Notes: generated by a model from the sequence alone, not told the origin. A stretch of 13,289 nucleotides of DNA from an uncultured Clostridia bacterium (GCA_947624765.1 CANQLS010000018.1:1-13289), one strand, 5' to 3'. Counted from the stretch's first letter, positions 1 to 6,029 are shown. A program made the numbers and translations.

Positions 1-1
1 A

Positions 2-1273
2 TTTGATAGAAAAACAGAAGAGGAACTAGATAAGGCTTTATGTGAAGAGTATATGTTACAGGGTGTTAAGTTTTCACTAGGGGAGAATTATTTAGATAAT
101 TTAGTCGGATATGATATTATATTTCGTTCTCCTAGTATGCGTCCTGATACACCTGCCATTGAGAAAGAGCTTGATAGAGGTGCTATATTGACTTCTGAGA
201 TTGAAATGTTGATTGACTTATGTCCTGGGAAAATTATAGGTGTTACTGGTAGCGATGGCAAGACAACTACTACAACATTAATTTATCAGATGCTGAAAGA
301 GGAAGGTTATAATTGTTATTTAGGAGGTAATATTGGGATTCCTTTATTTGCTAAAATTGATGAGATGAGGCCCAAAGATATAGTGGTATTAGAACTTAGC
401 AGTTTTCAATTGATGACATTAAAGAAAAGTCCTAATATTTCGGTTGTTACGAATGTATCTCCAAACCATTTAGATATTCATAAAGATTATCAAGAATACA
501 TAAATGCTAAAAGAAATATATATATTTATCAAAAAACAACAGATATGGTAGTACTGAATTACGATAATGATATTACTAGAGAATTTGCTGATACTGCAAA
601 AGGAAAAGTAAGATTTTTCAGTATTAATACAAGATTAGATGATGGTGTTATATTAGATCAGAATATTATAAAAACATCTGCAAATAGAGTTAGAACACAG
701 ATAATAGATATAAAAGATATTTTATTATTGGGTAGGCATAATATTGAAAATGCTTGTACCGCAATTGCGGCAGTACAAGATTTAGTTAAAGTTGAATCTA
801 TAATCAAGGTATTAAAAACATTTAAAGGTGTAGAACATCGTAATGAGTTTGTTCGTGAATTAAATGGTGTAAAATGGTATAATGATTCTATTGGTAGTAG
901 TCCTACAAGAACTATTGCTGGCTTAATTAGTTTTCCACAAAAGGTAGTCTTAATCGCAGGTGGGTATGATAAGCATTTAGACTATACAGAATTGGGAAAA
1001 TATATTGTTGAACATGTAAAATCACTTATTTTACTGGGGCAAACTAAAGAGAAAATCAAAAATGCGGTTAATTTAGAGTTAGAAAAACGAGCATTAACTT
1101 CGTCTTTACCAATAATAGAATGTCAGTCATTAGCAGAAGCCGTAAAGATAGCACAAAATGAAGCAAAAGAAGGCGATATTGTATTTTTCTCACCAGCTAG
1201 TGCAAGTTTTGATATGTTTAAAAATTTTGAGGAAAGAGGAAATAAGTATAAAGAGTTAGTAGAAAATTTATAA
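2..1273 (+). CDS. murD: UDP-N-acetylmuramoylalanine--D-glutamate ligase (MurD), 5' end outside window
   Basis: Cytoplasmic Mur ligase that adds D-glutamate to UDP-MurNAc-L-Ala with ATP, an early step of peptidoglycan synthesis. The reading frame is open from base 2, so the gene starts upstream; about 423 codons are visible. What is missing is roughly the first 40 residues, which hold the N-terminal Rossmann nucleotide loop. Visible family motifs are the ATP-binding loop VTGSDGKTTTT, the central-domain stretch TNVSPNHLDIH, the GRHNIENACTAIAA segment that opens the C-terminal ligase domain, the NDSIGSSP loop, and FSPASASFDMFKNFEERG near the end. The Asp after Gly in the loop (GSDGKT, where GTNGKT is common) and the Phe-rich end fit MurD rather than MurC, MurE or MurF. 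The gene ends in TAA with no convincing GC-rich terminator. Basis: motifs seen; function from family knowledge. Confidence 0.95.
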   Translation, partial: FDRKTEEELDKALCEEYMLQGVKFSLGENYLDNLVGYDIIFRSPSMRPDTPAIEKELDRGAILTSEIEMLIDLCPGKIIGVTGSDGKTTTTTLIYQMLKEEGYNCYLGGNIGIPLFAKIDEMRPKDIVVLELSSFQLMTLKKSPNISVVTNVSPNHLDIHKDYQEYINAKRNIYIYQKTTDMVVLNYDNDITREFADTAKGKVRFFSINTRLDDGVILDQNIIKTSANRVRTQIIDIKDILLLGRHNIENACTAIAAVQDLVKVESIIKVLKTFKGVEHRNEFVRELNGVKWYNDSIGSSPTRTIAGLISFPQKVVLIAGGYDKHLDYTELGKYIVEHVKSLILLGQTKEKIKNAVNLELEKRALTSSLPIIECQSLAEAVKIAQNEAKEGDIVFFSPASASFDMFKNFEERGNKYKELVENL

Positions 1274-1327
1274 TTTTTTTACATATTAAATTTGAAAGTA
1301 TTATACAAAAGAAAAGGAGATTGGAGA

Positions 1328-1516
1328 ATGGGATTATTAAAAAGGTTTGGATTTATTTCAAAGAAAGAAAATATTATGATACCAGCCCCAACGGAAGATA
1401 TAATTTGTAAAGATGCAACACCGTATAAAACACTTGCTACTTTTGATATAACTCTTACAAATCCTAGATTTGAAGGGGATATTCCCGATGCCACTATCAA
1501 GTTTTATTCATTATAA
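1328..1516 (+). CDS. small protein of unknown function, 62 aa
   Basis: I do not recognise this protein. The ATG at 1328 is chosen because AAGGAGA (1314-1320) lies 7 nt upstream; an in-frame ATG at 1292 lies upstream of that site and lacks one. The product begins MGLLKRFGFISKKEN, a short basic and amphipathic start, followed by a moderately acidic region (PAPTEDIICKDATPYKTL) and an end rich in beta-forming residues (FDITLTNPRFEGD, then ATIKFYSL). It has no membrane segment and a single Cys. It follows murD by 54 nt and could be co-transcribed with it; a weak TTTACA (1278) and TATACA (1302) pair could also start a separate transcript. An antisense ORF over the same bases has no ribosome binding site. 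The good ribosome binding site makes a real gene likely, but its role is unknown. Confidence 0.6.
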   Translation: MGLLKRFGFISKKENIMIPAPTEDIICKDATPYKTLATFDITLTNPRFEGDIPDATIKFYSL

Positions 1517-1522
1517 TAGGGC

Positions 1523-1551
1523 TTGACAAAGCGGAAAAATAAGTATATAAT
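1523..1551 (+). promoter_or_regulatory. sigma-A-type promoter of rpmF
   Basis: A perfect TTGACA (1523-1528) and a perfect TATAAT (1546-1551) are separated by 17 bp, starting 6 bases after the stop of the upstream small gene. The expected start is near 1558, giving an untranslated leader of about 88 nt before rpmF. Confidence 0.85.
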
Positions 1552-1562
1552 CATATTCGTTG

Positions 1563-1582
1563 ACAAAAATTGATATTTTTGT
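1563..1582 (+). promoter_or_regulatory. perfect 8-bp dyad in the rpmF leader
   Basis: ACAAAAAT (1563-1570) and ATTTTTGT (1575-1582) form an exact inverted repeat around TGAT, just after the predicted transcription start. The arms are almost all A and T, so a stable RNA hairpin is doubtful. A second TTGACA at 1560 and a TTGACG at 1591 flank it. The latter has a poor GATAGA 17 bp downstream and could be a minor promoter. Confidence 0.3.
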
Positions 1583-1645
1583 TTTGAGTATTGACGAAAA
1601 AAATAATATTAAGGATAGATAGCCGAGCAAAAGGGAGGGATTTTA

Positions 1646-1837
1646 ATGGCACAACCAAAAAGAAGATGGTCAAAAGCTAGAACTGCTTTAAGAAGGTCAA
1701 CATGGAAATTAGATAAGCCAAATGTTGTAGAATGTTCTCATTGTCATGAACCAGTAGAGCCTCATAGAGTATGTAAGAATTGTGGATATTACGATGGTAA
1801 AGAAGTAATAGCAAAGAAAGAAAAAGCAACTAAATAA
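1646..1837 (+). CDS. rpmF: 50S ribosomal protein bL32
   Basis: Small basic protein of the large ribosomal subunit, 63 residues. The N-terminus MAQPKRRWSKARTALRRSTW is the usual L32 start, with the MA-P-KRR pattern and a basic helix. A zinc ribbon follows, with Cys30-x2-Cys33 and Cys43-x2-Cys46 (CSHCHEPVEPHRVCKNCGYY), so this is the zinc-containing (C+) form. The ATG at 1646 follows AGGGAGG by 7-8 nt. The tail after residue 50 is lysine-rich and variable, as is normal. It is transcribed as a single gene between its own promoter and terminator. The DUF177 (YceD/YlbN) gene that commonly precedes rpmF is not here, as the upstream neighbours are murD and an unknown gene. Confidence 0.97.
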   Translation: MAQPKRRWSKARTALRRSTWKLDKPNVVECSHCHEPVEPHRVCKNCGYYDGKEVIAKKEKATK

Positions 1838-1855
1838 TTAAATTTAAATTTTTAG

Positions 1856-1885
1856 AAACTGATAAACAAAATTATCAGTTTTTTT
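1856..1885 (+). terminator. intrinsic terminator after rpmF
   Basis: AAACTGATAA (1856-1865) pairs perfectly with TTATCAGTTT (1872-1881) around ACAAAA, and the T tract continues to 1885. It lies 19 nt past the rpmF stop. Confidence 0.85.
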
Positions 1886-1896
1886 ATTGTGAAATT

Positions 1897-1938
1897 TTCA
1901 AGTTTCTTGAACAAAATTATTAAAAATGTAATAATTTT
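1897..1938. repeat. two AT-rich dyads between rpmF and the CarD gene
   Basis: TTCAAG-TTT-CTTGAA (1897-1911) and AAAATTATT (1913-1921) with AATAATTTT (1930-1938) are exact inverted repeats lying one after the other. The second could act as a weak back-up terminator, being followed by C and TTAATTT. In DNA this AT-rich, chance is a fair explanation. Nothing else is visible in this roughly 90-bp part of the gap. Confidence 0.3.
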
Positions 1939-1975
1939 CTTAATTTGAGAGTATACATAAAAATTTCTAAAATCT

Positions 1976-2004
1976 TTGACTTTTACCAAATTTTATGATA
2001 TAAT
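1976..2004 (+). promoter_or_regulatory. sigma-A-type promoter of the CarD-family gene
   Basis: TTGACT (1976-1981) and TATAAT (1999-2004) are 17 bp apart. The leader of about 48 nt holds a small hairpin, GTCGT (2013-2017) with ACGAC, and ends in the ribosome binding site AAGGGGTGG. Confidence 0.8.
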
Positions 2005-2058
2005 TAGCATGTGTCGTAAGAAGAACGACTACATATAGAGCAATTAAGGGGTGGTAGA

Positions 2059-2568
2059 ATGTTTAAGGTTGGAGATAAGATTGTATATCCTATGCATGGT
2101 GCAGGAACAATTGAGTCTATTGAAGAAAAAGAAATTTTGGGCGAAAAACAAAAATATTACGTTATGAAAATGCCTATTGGAGACATTAAAGTAATGGTGC
2201 CAACTAAAAACGCAGAAATGATTGGAGTAAGAGATGTAATTGGAAATGAAACCGCACAGGGAGTTCTTGATGTCTTAGCTTCAGATACGACTGATATGTC
2301 ATCAAATTGGAATAAGCGTTATCGTGAAAACATGGAAAAGATGAAGAGCGGCGACATATATGAAGTAGCAGATGTGGTTAGAAATTTATCATTCAAACAA
2401 AAAGAAAAAGGATTGGCAACAGGCGAAAAGAAAATGCTAACAAATGCTAAACAAATTTTAATTAGCGAATTAGTATTGGCTGAAGCAACTGATAAAGAAA
2501 ATGTTGAAAAAATGGTAAATGAAAAAATTGATGAATCATTTGAGTTATACAGAACTAATAAGCAATAA
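2059..2568 (+). CDS. CarD/CdnL-family RNA polymerase-binding transcription regulator
   Basis: The family binds the RNA polymerase beta subunit through an N-terminal Tudor-like RID domain and stabilises open promoter complexes; Mfd carries the same RID domain. This 169-residue protein has the usual size. The opening MFKVGDKIVYPMHGAGTIESI is the hallmark (F-x-GD-x-VVYP-x-HG-x-G-x-I), and the RID fold runs to about residue 60. The rest is a charged, mostly helical domain (SSNWNKRYRENMEK, then KQKEKGLATGEKKML and ILISELVLAEA) that in relatives contacts promoter DNA. The ATG at 2059 follows AAGGGGTGG by about 6 nt. It is a single-gene unit with its own promoter and a strong terminator. The family is secure. 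The target genes cannot be read from sequence. A 131-residue antisense ORF over its 3' half is a shadow. Confidence 0.93.
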   Translation: MFKVGDKIVYPMHGAGTIESIEEKEILGEKQKYYVMKMPIGDIKVMVPTKNAEMIGVRDVIGNETAQGVLDVLASDTTDMSSNWNKRYRENMEKMKSGDIYEVADVVRNLSFKQKEKGLATGEKKMLTNAKQILISELVLAEATDKENVEKMVNEKIDESFELYRTNKQ

Positions 2569-2594
2569 TATTTATATTGGACAAGCAATGAAAG

Positions 2595-2630
2595 GCCGTC
2601 ACACAAGTTATGTGTGGCGGCTAATTTTTT
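2595..2630 (+). terminator. strong intrinsic terminator after the CarD-family gene
   Basis: GCCGTCACACA (2595-2605) pairs with TGTGTGGCGGC (2611-2621) around AGTTA, an 11-bp stem with one G-U pair, and TAA plus a run of T follows. It ends just before the last codon of the minus-strand gene that stops at 2632. In that direction no T run follows the stem, so it is unlikely to stop minus-strand transcripts efficiently. Confidence 0.93.
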
Positions 2631-2631
2631 T

Positions 2632-2838
2632 TTACTTGTTTTCATTCGCACCAGTATTTGTTTTGGGTGCTTTTGTATCACGTAAGTTCGATTGCCGATG
2701 GTGAGAATACTCATGCATCATGCGAGTCCGCGAAGGTACATTTGGTGCATTTGTGGAATGTGAGTTTTCTGCTTGAGGCGAAGGTACGTTGGTAACGTGT
2801 GCGAATCCTTTCAGAGCACCAATTGGAGCATTTGCCAT
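2632..2838 (-). CDS. orphan small hydrophilic protein, 68 aa
   Basis: I do not recognise this protein. Coding is supported by a strong ribosome binding site (AAAGGAGG, plus-strand bases 2848-2855) 9 nt before the ATG, and by a good promoter further upstream. The product is rich in Asn, Pro, Ser, Thr, His and Ala, basic overall, and lacks Cys, Trp and any hydrophobic segment. It is therefore probably soluble and partly disordered. It carries an internal near-repeat: NVPSP at about residues 17-21 and NVPSR at about 33-37. These correspond to two copies of a GGCGAAGGTAC-like sequence in the DNA. Base composition looks richer in G and C than in the flanking genes. It could be a spore or coat protein in this sporulation-rich setting, but that is a guess. 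It is divergent from rny. Confidence 0.65.
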   Translation of the reverse strand: MANAPIGALKGFAHVTNVPSPQAENSHSTNAPNVPSRTRMMHEYSHHRQSNLRDTKAPKTNTGANENK

Positions 2839-2879
2839 AGATGGGTTCCTCCTTTGATAATTAATCCGAGTACTATATT

Positions 2880-2908
2880 ATAGTAGCATAAAAAAGAGAA
2901 GATGTCAA
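2880..2908 (-). promoter_or_regulatory. promoter of the 68-aa minus-strand gene
   Basis: On the minus strand, TTGACA (plus-strand 2903-2908) is followed after 17 bp by TACTAT (2880-2885), preceded by TGC as an extended -10. The start is predicted near 2873, about 35 nt before the ATG. Confidence 0.7.
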
Positions 2909-2919
2909 AGCAAATTTTC

Positions 2920-2948
2920 TTGACAAGGCTATAGATTAAATGTAAAAT
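2920..2948 (+). promoter_or_regulatory. promoter of the rny-ymdB region
   Basis: TTGACA (2920-2925), a 17-bp spacer and TAAAAT (2943-2948). Its -35 box lies only 11 bp from the -35 box of the minus-strand promoter (2903-2908). The two polymerases would face away from each other and probably compete for this DNA. Confidence 0.75.
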
Positions 2949-2963
2949 AGAGTGGTAATGAAA

Positions 2964-3031
2964 AATATATTATTTAGATTTTACAAGGGTTGAATACTAC
3001 CATTTACCAAAAGTATTCATGATAATATATT
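2964..3031 (+). promoter_or_regulatory. possible folded leader of rny
   Basis: The leader of about 120 nt contains nested complementary segments: AATATATTAT (2964-2973) with ATAATATATT (3022-3031), exact over 10 bp, enclosing GAATACT (2992-2998) with AGTATTC (3012-3018). TGGTAATG (2953) and CATTTACCA (3001) also nearly match. It looks like no riboswitch class I know, and the high AT content weakens the case. Confidence 0.3.
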
Positions 3032-3059
3032 GAACATTGAAAACTAAATAAGGGGGTGG

Positions 3060-3083
3060 ATGATATTTTTACACAAGAAATGA
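3060..3083 (+). CDS. possible 7-codon leader ORF overlapping the rny start
   Basis: ATG at 3060 opens a frame reading MIFLHKK and ends at TGA 3081-3083. That stop shares ATGA with the in-frame ATG of rny at 3080. The ribosome binding site TAAGGGGGTGG (3049-3059) lies directly upstream. It is spaced for this ATG if TAAGG pairs (6 nt), and too far (about 20 nt) for the rny ATG. A ribosome finishing the peptide could restart on rny. The peptide is far too short for coding statistics, so this rests only on the start, the stop and the overlap. Confidence 0.35.
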   Translation: MIFLHKK

Positions 3084-4627
3084 TTGTCCCTTCTATTATC
3101 GTCTTTTTGGTTACATTAGGAATTTCTGGTTTTATTTTCTTTATGATAGAAAAAGCTAGAGATAAAAAAGGCTTGTCAAAATTAAAAAATGCTGAATTAG
3201 AAGCAAATAAAATGATTGATGAGGCTAGAAAAACTGCAGAGGCAGAAAGAAAAGAAAGAGTTATTTTAGCAAAAGAGGAAATTCAAAAAGAAAGAGCAGA
3301 ATTAGACAAAGAGATAAGAGAGAGAAGGGCAGAAACACAAAAACAAGAAAAAAGATTGTTACAAAAAGAAGAGACATTAGATAGAAAGATAGACAACATG
3401 GAAAAGAAAGAGATTCAATTAGCAGAGAGAGTAAAAGAACTTGATAATGAAAGAGAAGAATTAGATACTTTTAAGCAAAAACAAATTGAGCAATTAGAAA
3501 AAATTGCAGGCTTATCTAGGGAAGATGCTAAACAATATTTATTATCAATACTACAAGAATCATTAATTCATGAGTCTGCAGTTATGATAAAGGATATGGA
3601 AGCAAAGGCTAAAGATGAAGCAAATAAAAAGGCAAAAGAAATTATTACTTATGCTGTACAGAAATGTGCTGCAGATCATACTTCTGAAACAACAGTTTCT
3701 GTAGTATCTCTTCCAAGTGATGATATGAAGGGTAGAATTATAGGAAGAGAAGGTAGAAATATCAAAACATTAGAAACATTAACAGGAATTGATTTAATCA
3801 TTGATGATACACCAGAAGCAGTTATAATTTCTGGTTTTGATCCAATTAGAAGAGAGGTAGCCCGTATAGCTTTGGAGAAATTAGTTACTGATGGTAGAAT
3901 TCATCCAGGCAGAATTGAAGAAATGGTAGAAAAAGCTAAAGTAGAGCTTGAAAATATCATTAAAGAAGAGGGCGAACGTGCTTCTATGGAAACAGGTGTT
4001 ATTGGGTTACATCCTGATTTAATTAAACTAATTGGTAAATTAAAATATAGAACCAGTTATGGTCAAAATGTATTAAATCACTCTATTGAAGTTTCACAAC
4101 TTGCCGGTATTATGGCAGAAGAGTTGGGATTTGATTCTAAGTTAGCAAAACGTGCTGGACTACTTCATGATATTGGTAAATCAATCGACCATGAGATTGA
4201 AGGTACACATGTTGAAATTGGTGTCGATATCTTAAAGAAATATAAAGAGAATGACATTGTTATCAATGCGGTACAGGCACATCATGGAGATGTTGAGCCA
4301 CAAACCATGGAGGCAGTCTTAATACAAGCAGCTGATGCTATTTCAGCGTCAAGACCAGGTGCTCGAAGAGAAACTTTGGAAACTTATATTAAGAGATTAG
4401 AGAAGTTAGAAGAAATTGCGGATTCATTTGATGGAGTTGATAAATCATTTGCAATACAAGCTGGTAGAGAAATTAGAATTATTGTAAAACCAGAAAATGT
4501 TACTGATGATGCAATGATTGTTATGGCTAGAGATATTGCAAAGCGTATTGAAGATGAAATGGAATATCCAGGACAAATCAAAGTTAATGTTGTAAGAGAA
4601 ACGCGTGCAATTGAATATGCAAAATAA
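3080..4627 (+). CDS. rny: ribonuclease Y (membrane-anchored endoribonuclease)
   Basis: RNase Y starts bulk and targeted mRNA decay in many Firmicutes. It sits in the membrane and cuts single-stranded RNA with a metal-dependent HD domain. From the ATG at 3080 the protein has 515 residues, close to the 520 of Bacillus. In order: a membrane helix at about 3-23 (PSIIVFLVTLGISGFIFFMI), a long charged coiled coil at about 30-160, a KH RNA-binding domain with GRIIGREGRN at about 218-227, and an HD domain with LNHSIEV, the catalytic pair in GLLHDIGK (about 363-364) and a later AHHGD. The start is uncertain. An upstream in-frame GTG (3056) overlaps the ribosome binding site, and an ATT at 3065 is ideally spaced (8 nt) but non-standard. 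The ATG at 3080 gives the normal N-terminus but lacks its own site; see the leader ORF at 3060. ymdB and spoVS follow, a conserved order. Confidence 0.95.
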   Translation: MIVPSIIVFLVTLGISGFIFFMIEKARDKKGLSKLKNAELEANKMIDEARKTAEAERKERVILAKEEIQKERAELDKEIRERRAETQKQEKRLLQKEETLDRKIDNMEKKEIQLAERVKELDNEREELDTFKQKQIEQLEKIAGLSREDAKQYLLSILQESLIHESAVMIKDMEAKAKDEANKKAKEIITYAVQKCAADHTSETTVSVVSLPSDDMKGRIIGREGRNIKTLETLTGIDLIIDDTPEAVIISGFDPIRREVARIALEKLVTDGRIHPGRIEEMVEKAKVELENIIKEEGERASMETGVIGLHPDLIKLIGKLKYRTSYGQNVLNHSIEVSQLAGIMAEELGFDSKLAKRAGLLHDIGKSIDHEIEGTHVEIGVDILKKYKENDIVINAVQAHHGDVEPQTMEAVLIQAADAISASRPGARRETLETYIKRLEKLEEIADSFDGVDKSFAIQAGREIRIIVKPENVTDDAMIVMARDIAKRIEDEMEYPGQIKVNVVRETRAIEYAK

Positions 4628-4655
4628 AAATAGAAATTTAAAAATTAATGATTAG

Positions 4656-4684
4656 TGGCGGATATGAAAAATATCCGCCATTTT
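4656..4684 (+). terminator. intrinsic terminator after rny
   Basis: TGGCGGATAT (4656-4665) and ATATCCGCCA (4671-4680) are perfectly complementary around GAAAA, followed by TTTT. It stands between rny and ymdB, so ymdB probably depends on readthrough or on its own promoter. Confidence 0.88.
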
Positions 4685-4702
4685 CACATTAATATGATAT
4701 TA

Positions 4703-4731
4703 TTGAATTTTTTTACGAATTATGGTAATAT
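4703..4731 (+). promoter_or_regulatory. possible promoter of ymdB
   Basis: TTGAAT (4703-4708), a 17-bp spacer and TAATAT (4726-4731) preceded by TGG as an extended -10. It is only a moderate match, but a promoter is expected here because of the strong terminator just upstream. Confidence 0.4.
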
Positions 4732-4752
4732 TAACATAGATTGGAGGCAGTT

Positions 4753-5532
4753 ATGAATATTTTAGTTATAGGAGATATTGTTGGAAAAGTTGGTGTAGAT
4801 GAAGTTAATAAAAATATATCTAAATTAAAATCTGAATATAATATAGACTTTACAATTGCTAATGGAGAAAATAGTGCAGATGGAATGGGAATTACTAAAT
4901 CAATATTAGATAATTTATATTTACATGGCGTAGATGTTGTTACTATGGGAAATCATACTTGGGGAAAAAAAGATATTTTTTCGTTTATTAATGAAGAAGA
5001 AAGATTAGTAAGGCCAGCTAATTATGCAGAGGGTATTGTTGGCAGGGGTTCTACTGTATTACAAGTTAAAGATAAAAGAATAGGAATTATTAATTTAATT
5101 GGAAGAGTTAATATGGGTGGAACATATGATAATCCTTTTATAATTGCTGATAGAGAAATAGATAAAGTTAAAAAAGAAAAAGCTGATATTATTGTAGTAG
5201 ATTTTCATGCTGAGGCAACAGCTGAAAAGTTGGCGCTTGCATATTATTTAAAGGATAAAGTAACTATTTTGTTTGGTACTCATACTCATGTGCAAACAGC
5301 TGATGAGAAGATTTATGATAGTGGAATGGGGTATATAACTGATGTAGGAATGACTGGACCATTAAATTCAATTATTGGTATGAACATAGAAGCTGCACTA
5401 AAACGTTTTTTAACGCAGATGCCTGAAAGATATTCATGTGCTCAAGGCGCTGGTATGCTAAATGCAGTTGTATTTGAAATTGATGATAAAGATAATATTG
5501 TGAAGAAGATTACGAGAATTAATAATAAATAG
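4753..5532 (+). CDS. ymdB: YmdB-family metallophosphodiesterase
   Basis: Calcineurin-like phosphodiesterase. The Bacillus member hydrolyses 2',3'-cyclic nucleotides and influences biofilm and stress gene expression, with its gene beside rny. The ATG at 4753 (259 residues; family about 264) is preferred over a TTG at 4741, because GGAGG (4743-4747) falls 5 nt before the ATG and overlaps the TTG candidate. Metal-site motifs are all visible: GDIVG at 7-11 (Asp8), ANGEN at 36-40 (Glu39, Asn40), GNHTWG at 66-71 (Asn67, His68), DFHAEAT at 150-156 (His152) and GTHTHVQTAD at 175-184 (His177, His179). GYITDVGMTGP near residue 193 is also characteristic of the family. There is no signal peptide and no membrane segment. 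Whether substrate and role match Bacillus is inference. Confidence 0.93.
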   Translation: MNILVIGDIVGKVGVDEVNKNISKLKSEYNIDFTIANGENSADGMGITKSILDNLYLHGVDVVTMGNHTWGKKDIFSFINEEERLVRPANYAEGIVGRGSTVLQVKDKRIGIINLIGRVNMGGTYDNPFIIADREIDKVKKEKADIIVVDFHAEATAEKLALAYYLKDKVTILFGTHTHVQTADEKIYDSGMGYITDVGMTGPLNSIIGMNIEAALKRFLTQMPERYSCAQGAGMLNAVVFEIDDKDNIVKKITRINNK

Positions 5533-5559
5533 ATGAAAAATGGCTAATTTTGGAGAACG

Positions 5560-5583
5560 ATTTTTTCCAAAAATGGAAAAAAT
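5560..5583. repeat. perfect 10-bp dyad between ymdB and spoVS
   Basis: ATTTTTTCCA (5560-5569) and TGGAAAAAAT (5574-5583) form an exact inverted repeat around AAAA. No T run follows on the plus strand, so it is a poor terminator. It could be an operator or a weak hairpin upstream of spoVS. A TATATAAT-like sequence at about 5607-5614 could be a -10 box, but I find no convincing -35. Confidence 0.4.
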
Positions 5584-5662
5584 TACTGGATTTTTATTGG
5601 ATTTTATATATAATAGATATGGTAGAATTAACAAACTATATATTATTTAAGGAGGCATAAAA

Positions 5663-5923
5663 ATGGATATTTTAAAAATTTCAACAAAATCCAATCCAAA
5701 TTCAGTAGCAGGTGCAATAGCTGGTTTAATTAAAGAAAAGGGAAAAGCTGAGATGCAAGCAATTGGTGCAGGAGCACTAAATCAAGCAATTAAAGCGGTA
5801 GCCATTGCTAGAGGTTTCGTGGCACCATCTGGAGTAGATTTAATTTGCATTCCTGCATTTACAGAGGTGAAGATTGAAGAGGAAGACAGAACGGGAATTA
5901 GATTAGTAGTAGAACCTAGATAA
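5663..5923 (+). CDS. spoVS: stage V sporulation protein S
   Basis: Small Alba-like protein needed for normal septation timing and coat assembly during sporulation in Bacillus; nucleic-acid binding is suspected from the fold. The product has 86 residues, exactly the family length. It is highly conserved: an MDILKISTKSNPNSVAGAIA start, then GKAEMQAIGAGALNQAIKA, then ARGFVAPSGVDLICIPAFT, ending IRLVVEPR. The ATG at 5663 follows AAGGAGG (5649-5655) by 7 nt. It stands third after rny and ymdB, a common clostridial and bacillar order. I looked for a sigma-H promoter (AGGAnnT with GAAT), as used in Bacillus: a GAAT occurs at 5625, but no properly spaced -35 accompanies it, so its regulation here is unclear. 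Confidence 0.97.
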   Translation: MDILKISTKSNPNSVAGAIAGLIKEKGKAEMQAIGAGALNQAIKAVAIARGFVAPSGVDLICIPAFTEVKIEEEDRTGIRLVVEPR

Positions 5924-5928
5924 AATTC

Positions 5929-5958
5929 TTGACAAGTTACAATATATTGTGTTAAAAT
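5929..5958 (+). promoter_or_regulatory. promoter of helD
   Basis: TTGACA (5929-5934), an 18-bp spacer and TAAAAT (5953-5958), beginning 5 bases after the spoVS stop. The start predicted about 7 nt downstream falls at 5964-5966, the 5' foot of the hairpin described next. Confidence 0.75.
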
Positions 5959-5963
5959 ACAAA

Positions 5964-6011
5964 ACAGGCTTGCTTATTGTTGATACAACAAAAGCGAGTC
6001 TGTGATTTTTT
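5964..6011 (+). terminator. strong hairpin plus T run in the helD leader; attenuator or spoVS terminator
   Basis: ACAGGCTTGCTT (5964-5975) pairs fully with AAGCGAGTCTGT (5992-6003), with two G-U pairs. After one bulged A, TTGTTG (5977-5982) pairs with CAACAA (5986-5991) around ATA, giving an 18-bp stem. GA and six T (6006-6011) follow, as in an intrinsic terminator. It ends spoVS transcripts well, but it also lies between the helD promoter and the helD ribosome binding site (6018). Every helD transcript from that promoter must pass it. Confidence 0.85.
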
Positions 6012-6029
6012 ATATACGGAGGTGCTATG

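Noticed and set aside
1258..1280. Terminator after murD
   Set aside because: AAAATT-TAT-AATTTT followed by T is self-complementary but has no G or C, too weak to call.
1279..1500. 73-codon minus-strand ORF
   Set aside because: Antisense to the 62-residue gene and without a ribosome binding site; the plus-strand frame has one.
2319..2714. 131-codon minus-strand ORF
   Set aside because: Antisense to the CarD-family gene and crossing its terminator, with no start signals; the well-supported 68-codon gene uses part of the same DNA in a different frame.
5586..5630. Possible sigma-H promoter before spoVS
   Set aside because: A GAAT at 5625 fits the -10, but the GGATTTT at 5599 is about 5 bp too far for the usual spacing, so the pair was not called.
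5964..6003. Similarity of the helD leader hairpin to the rifamycin-associated element of actinobacteria
   Set aside because: Both are inverted repeats upstream of rifamycin- or HelD-related genes and share a GCTTGC-like string. The position (inside the transcript, before a T run) and the arms differ, so I treat it as a terminator-like leader.
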